From an uncultured Ruminococcus sp. (lineage in GTDB: Bacteria > Bacillota > Clostridia > Oscillospirales > Acutalibacteraceae): a stretch of DNA of 8,225 nt. Below are positions 6,017-8,225 of this stretch, piece by piece. A program made the translations under genes and the position numbers. The notes beneath the pieces are model-generated. The model had not been told where the DNA came from. It was given only the letters and a program-made list of their open reading frames with translations, and did no database searches. Position 1 is the first letter of the stretch. Each line of letters starts with the position of its first letter. The DNA lies in the NCBI GenBank assembly GCA_902766585.1, contig CACXDV010000156.1, positions 1-8,225 on the forward strand, read 5' to 3'.

Positions 6017-6946
6017 ATGCCTATAAAAATACAGAATTCCCTGCCCGCTATAAAACAGCTTGAGGCGGAAAATATATTTGTAATGACTGATGAAAGGGCT
6101 CAGTCACAGGATATCAGACCGCTGAAAATAATTATCCTGAATCTTATGCCCACAAAATTAGAGACTGAAACTCAGCTTCTCAGACTTCTCGGAAATACCC
6201 CGCTTCAAGTCGATATCGAGCTTCTCAGAGCAGCTACTCATGTATCAAAAAATGCTCCGCTTGACCACCTTACGACCTTTTACAAGACCTTTGATGAGGT
6301 AAAGGATAATCATTATGACGGAATGATAATAACCGGTGCGCCTGTTGAGCTTTTGGAGTTTGAAGAGGTCGATTACTGGGATGAGCTTTGTGAGATAATG
6401 GAATGGTCTACGCGAAATGTTTACAGCACCTTCCATATCTGCTGGGGTTCACAGGCAGCGCTTTATTATCATTACGGTATACCTAAATACAGGCTTGATG
6501 AAAAGCTTTCAGGAATTTATGTGCATCGTGTGATGAATACCTTCCACCCTCTGATGCGTAATTTTGACGATAAGATACTCATTCCCCATTCGAGATATAC
6601 GGGTACGCACCGTTCAGAGATACGCAAGCATGAGGAGCTTGAAATACTTGCTTCTTCAAATATAGCAGGCGTGGCTATTGTGGCTAACAAGAACGGCAGA
6701 CAGTTCTTTATTATGGGACACGCCGAATATGACCGCAATACTCTTGCAAACGAATATTTCCGTGACAGGAATAAGGGAATAAATCCTGAACTGCCCTATA
6801 ACTATTTCCCCGGAAATGATCCTCGTGCGCTTCCGGCGCTTACATGGAGAAGCTATGCGTCGATTCTTTATTCAAACTGGCTGAATTATTTCGTATATCA
6901 GCAGACGCCGTACAGGCTTGAGGATATAAAGAGCTTTAAGGAATAA
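6017..6946 (+). CDS. metAA: Homoserine O-acetyltransferase (MetA family)
   Basis: Transfers an acetyl group to the hydroxyl of L-homoserine, the committed step of methionine synthesis, in the cytoplasm. The 309 residues match the MetA family from end to end, starting with MPIKIQNSLPA. Catalytic Cys142 (HICWGSQAA), His235 and Glu237 (GHAEYD) are all in place, as are the family stretches RPLKIIILNLMP, HSRYTG and YNYFPGNDP. Residue 111 is Glu (TGAPVELLEF). Work on Bacillus cereus and E. coli MetA tied Glu at this position to acetyl-CoA and Gly to succinyl-CoA, so acetyl-CoA is the predicted donor despite frequent annotation as a succinyltransferase. It has its own promoter directly after the preceding operon's terminator, and a small unknown gene follows 40 bp later. 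Confidence 0.95.
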   Translation: MPIKIQNSLPAIKQLEAENIFVMTDERAQSQDIRPLKIIILNLMPTKLETETQLLRLLGNTPLQVDIELLRAATHVSKNAPLDHLTTFYKTFDEVKDNHYDGMIITGAPVELLEFEEVDYWDELCEIMEWSTRNVYSTFHICWGSQAALYYHYGIPKYRLDEKLSGIYVHRVMNTFHPLMRNFDDKILIPHSRYTGTHRSEIRKHEELEILASSNIAGVAIVANKNGRQFFIMGHAEYDRNTLANEYFRDRNKGINPELPYNYFPGNDPRALPALTWRSYASILYSNWLNYFVYQQTPYRLEDIKSFKE

Positions 6947-6974
6947 TTTCCGCGTTTTCGGGAATACTTTTTCT

Positions 6975-6980
6975 GAGGTG
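6975..6980 (+). promoter_or_regulatory. Ribosome binding site that decides the small protein start
   Basis: GAGGTG stands 6 nt before the ATG at 6987. A GTG at 6978, in the same frame, lies inside this site and cannot sensibly be the start. Confidence 0.7.
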
Positions 6981-6986
6981 AATATT

Positions 6987-7181
6987 ATGAAAAAGCGTAA
7001 CCGAAAGGATAAGGCACTCTTTAAGCCGCAGGAGGATTCATATTCCTGTCAGTCTGACCATGATTATTCTCAGGGGGATTATCTCAGCTTTGCCTCCAAC
7101 GGAATGACGGATAATGAAAAAATAGATGAATCCGCATATTTTCAGGATTTTCTCGGCTATGATACCAATGATGACAGATAA
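6987..7181 (+). CDS. Small charged protein of unknown function (64 residues)
   Basis: I do not recognise this protein. It begins with a basic stretch (MKKRNRKDK) and continues with a polar, acidic, Tyr- and Ser-rich body ending in GYDTNDDR. There is no signal peptide, membrane helix or metal-binding cysteine pair (one Cys, at 21), so it is probably a soluble and partly disordered cytoplasmic protein. A ribosome site, an ATG and a terminator just behind the stop support it as a real gene. It begins 40 bp after metAA with no terminator between them, so it is probably made from the same transcript. Whether it has anything to do with methionine synthesis cannot be told from the sequence. Confidence 0.7.
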   Translation: MKKRNRKDKALFKPQEDSYSCQSDHDYSQGDYLSFASNGMTDNEKIDESAYFQDFLGYDTNDDR

Positions 7182-7189
7182 ACAGAACG

Positions 7190-7224
7190 GCTGTTGTACC
7201 TTGCGCGGGTACAGCAGCTTTTTT
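7190..7224 (+). terminator. Intrinsic terminator after the metAA operon
   Basis: GCTGTTGTACC (7190-7200) pairs with GGTACAGCAGC (7208-7218), 11 bp with one U-G pair, around the 7-nt loop TTGCGCG. TTTTTT (7219-7224) follows directly. It lies 8 bp after the small protein's stop. Confidence 0.92.
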
Positions 7225-7256
7225 GGTTAAAAACAGGTCAATTCTGATGAAAATAC

Positions 7257-7286
7257 TTGTAAATCAATAGCAGATTATAGTATAAT
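7257..7286 (+). promoter_or_regulatory. Promoter of the NatA-like transporter operon
   Basis: TTGTAA (7257-7262) and TATAAT (7281-7286) with an 18-bp spacer. Transcription would begin near 7292, in the middle of a perfect palindrome, followed by AGGAGG at 7309-7314, 6 nt before the ATG at 7321. The -35 is only a 4 of 6 match. Confidence 0.55.
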
Positions 7287-7301
7287 TATTATAATAATTA
7301 T
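7282..7301. repeat. 20-bp perfect AT palindrome at the promoter, possible operator
   Basis: ATAATTATTA and TAATAATTAT are exact reverse complements meeting between 7291 and 7292. The palindrome covers most of the -10 and the expected transcription start, where a dimeric repressor would block polymerase. It is made only of A and T, so chance is a fair alternative. Confidence 0.4.
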
Positions 7302-7320
7302 TTCAGTCAGGAGGACATGA

Positions 7321-8100
7321 ATGGATACATTAAGAGTAGATAATATAGTAAAGACCTTTGCTCTCAGTACCGCACAGCAAAAATCGCTCGGTACGGGTGA
7401 GAAAAAGAAAACTGCCGTCGGCGGAATTTCCTTTACTGCAAGATCGGGAGAGGTATTCGGTCTTCTCGGTCCCAACGGCGCGGGAAAAACCACTACAATG
7501 AGAATACTTGCAACACTCATTAAACCGGACAGTGGTGATGCATTTTTCAATGATATCAGTGCAGTCAAGCAGCCTGAAAAGGTAAAGTCTTCGCTTGCCT
7601 TCCTTACGGGTGACCTTAAGCTTGATATGAAATCCACGGCAAATCAGATGTTCGATTTTTTCTCAAGGCTTTATCACATTTCCGCTGAGAATGCCGGAAA
7701 AAGAAAGGAAATGCTTTTTGAACGCTTTGGTGTGAATAAGTTTGCTGATACAAGGATATCAAAGCTTTCTCAAGGACAAAGACAGAAGGTTTCCCTGGTA
7801 ATATCCGTGCTGCATGATCCGTCATTCATTATTTTTGACGAGCCGACAAACGGTCTTGATATTCTTGCGGCAAGGGATGTAAGGGATTTCATACTTAATA
7901 TGAAAAAAGAGGGAAAGTGTGTAATCATTTCAACCCACCTCTTTGACCTTGTAGAAAAGGTATGCGACCGCGCCGCAATGATAATTGACGGCAAGATAGT
8001 AGTCAATGATACGCTTGAAAATCTTATGCAGGGCAAGCCCCTTGAAGATGCCTTCTATGATTACTATTTACAATATACGAACGGAGGTGCTTCCGAATGA
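7321..8100 (+). CDS. ABC transporter ATP-binding protein, NatA-like
   Basis: ATPase subunit (259 residues) of an ABC-2 type exporter resembling NatA, the Na+-export ATPase of Bacillus, and related clostridial proteins. Walker A is GPNGAGKTT (50-58), signature KLSQGQRQK (148-156), Walker B FIIFDEPTNGLD (169-180) with D173 and E174, and switch His206 in STHLFD. The usual Q-loop glutamine is absent: the site reads LAFLTGDLKLD (92-102), as in other NatA-like proteins, which often have an S/TGD here. Residues 16-31 (STAQQKSLGTGEKKKT region) form a polar insert before the first conserved GGISF, longer than in a typical ABC ATPase. There is no long C-terminal domain, unlike the other ATPase in this window. 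The stop overlaps the next start as ATGA. Sodium as substrate is only a family-level guess; drugs or peptides are possible. Confidence 0.9.
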   Translation: MDTLRVDNIVKTFALSTAQQKSLGTGEKKKTAVGGISFTARSGEVFGLLGPNGAGKTTTMRILATLIKPDSGDAFFNDISAVKQPEKVKSSLAFLTGDLKLDMKSTANQMFDFFSRLYHISAENAGKRKEMLFERFGVNKFADTRISKLSQGQRQKVSLVISVLHDPSFIIFDEPTNGLDILAARDVRDFILNMKKEGKCVIISTHLFDLVEKVCDRAAMIIDGKIVVNDTLENLMQGKPLEDAFYDYYLQYTNGGASE

Positions 8101-8225
8101 TACTGCATGATATATGGACAGTTGCCTCTAAGGAGCTTCGCGCCTGTTTTACGGATAAGATCATACTTATGCAGATGATAATTCTGCCATTTGCGATAGT
8201 ATTCGGCTACGGTATGCTCATGGGC
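8097..8225 (+). CDS. ABC-2 type permease, NatB-like, partial (cut by the window end)
   Basis: The first 43 residues of the membrane partner of the preceding ATPase. The ATG shares the ATGA with the ATPase stop, and GGAGGTG (8083-8089) stands 7 nt upstream. The cytoplasmic start (MILHDIWTVASKELRACFTDK) carries the KEL-R-x-x-x-DK pattern seen in NatB-like permeases. It is followed by a hydrophobic first span from about residue 23 (ILMQMIILPFAIVFGYG). The frame is open to the window's end. The coupling and the N-terminus make the role clear; the substrate cannot be told. Confidence 0.82.
   Translation, partial: MILHDIWTVASKELRACFTDKIILMQMIILPFAIVFGYGMLMG

Noticed and set aside
7275..7637. Leftward 120-codon open frame opposite the NatA-like gene
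   Set aside because: It crosses the Walker A region of a clear gene and the promoter palindrome, and has no family resemblance.
1..8225. CRISPR array, tRNA, rRNA, insertion sequence or prophage signs
   Set aside because: No regularly spaced repeats, cloverleaf sequences, transposase or integrase frames, or long terminal inverted repeats were seen.

Overview
The window looks like chromosomal DNA of a low-to-moderate-GC Gram-positive anaerobe, most likely a clostridial gut bacterium of the Ruminococcus/Oscillospiraceae type. This is inferred from strong AGGAGG-type ribosome binding sites, TTGCTT...TGnTATAAT promoters, U-tract terminators, a MetA with the acetyl-CoA-type residue and the protein sequences themselves. 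No database search was possible. All complete genes are on the + strand; one partial small gene appears to leave the left edge on the - strand.

Left intergenic region (1-390). The first 50 bases, read on the - strand, look like the start of a very small hydrophobic protein with a ribosome binding site that a short GC hairpin could cover. A 9-bp hairpin with T-rich flanks on both sides (153-187) separates it from the promoter (249-278) and a potentially folded leader of about 105 nt for the next gene.

First operon (391-5892). An exodeoxyribonuclease III (DNA repair) is followed, with no visible terminator, by four tightly packed genes: ABC ATPase, ABC-2 permease, a GldG-like protein anchored at both ends, and a DUF4340 protein with an N-terminal anchor. 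The ATPase and permease overlap by 17 bp and the other gaps are 12 bp, so the four products very probably form one membrane complex. The family is related to the GldA/GldF/GldG gliding transporter of Bacteroidetes, but its substrate and role in Firmicutes are unknown. This is the most interesting part of the window. The operon ends at a strong intrinsic terminator (5904-5942).

Second operon (5950-7224). An extended -10 promoter with a very short leader drives a homoserine O-acetyltransferase (methionine biosynthesis). A 64-residue charged protein of unknown function follows, then a second intrinsic terminator.

Third operon (7257 to the right edge). A promoter whose -10 region runs into a 20-bp perfect AT palindrome drives a NatA-like ABC ATPase. 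The start of its membrane permease follows, overlapping by ATGA and cut off by the end of the window.
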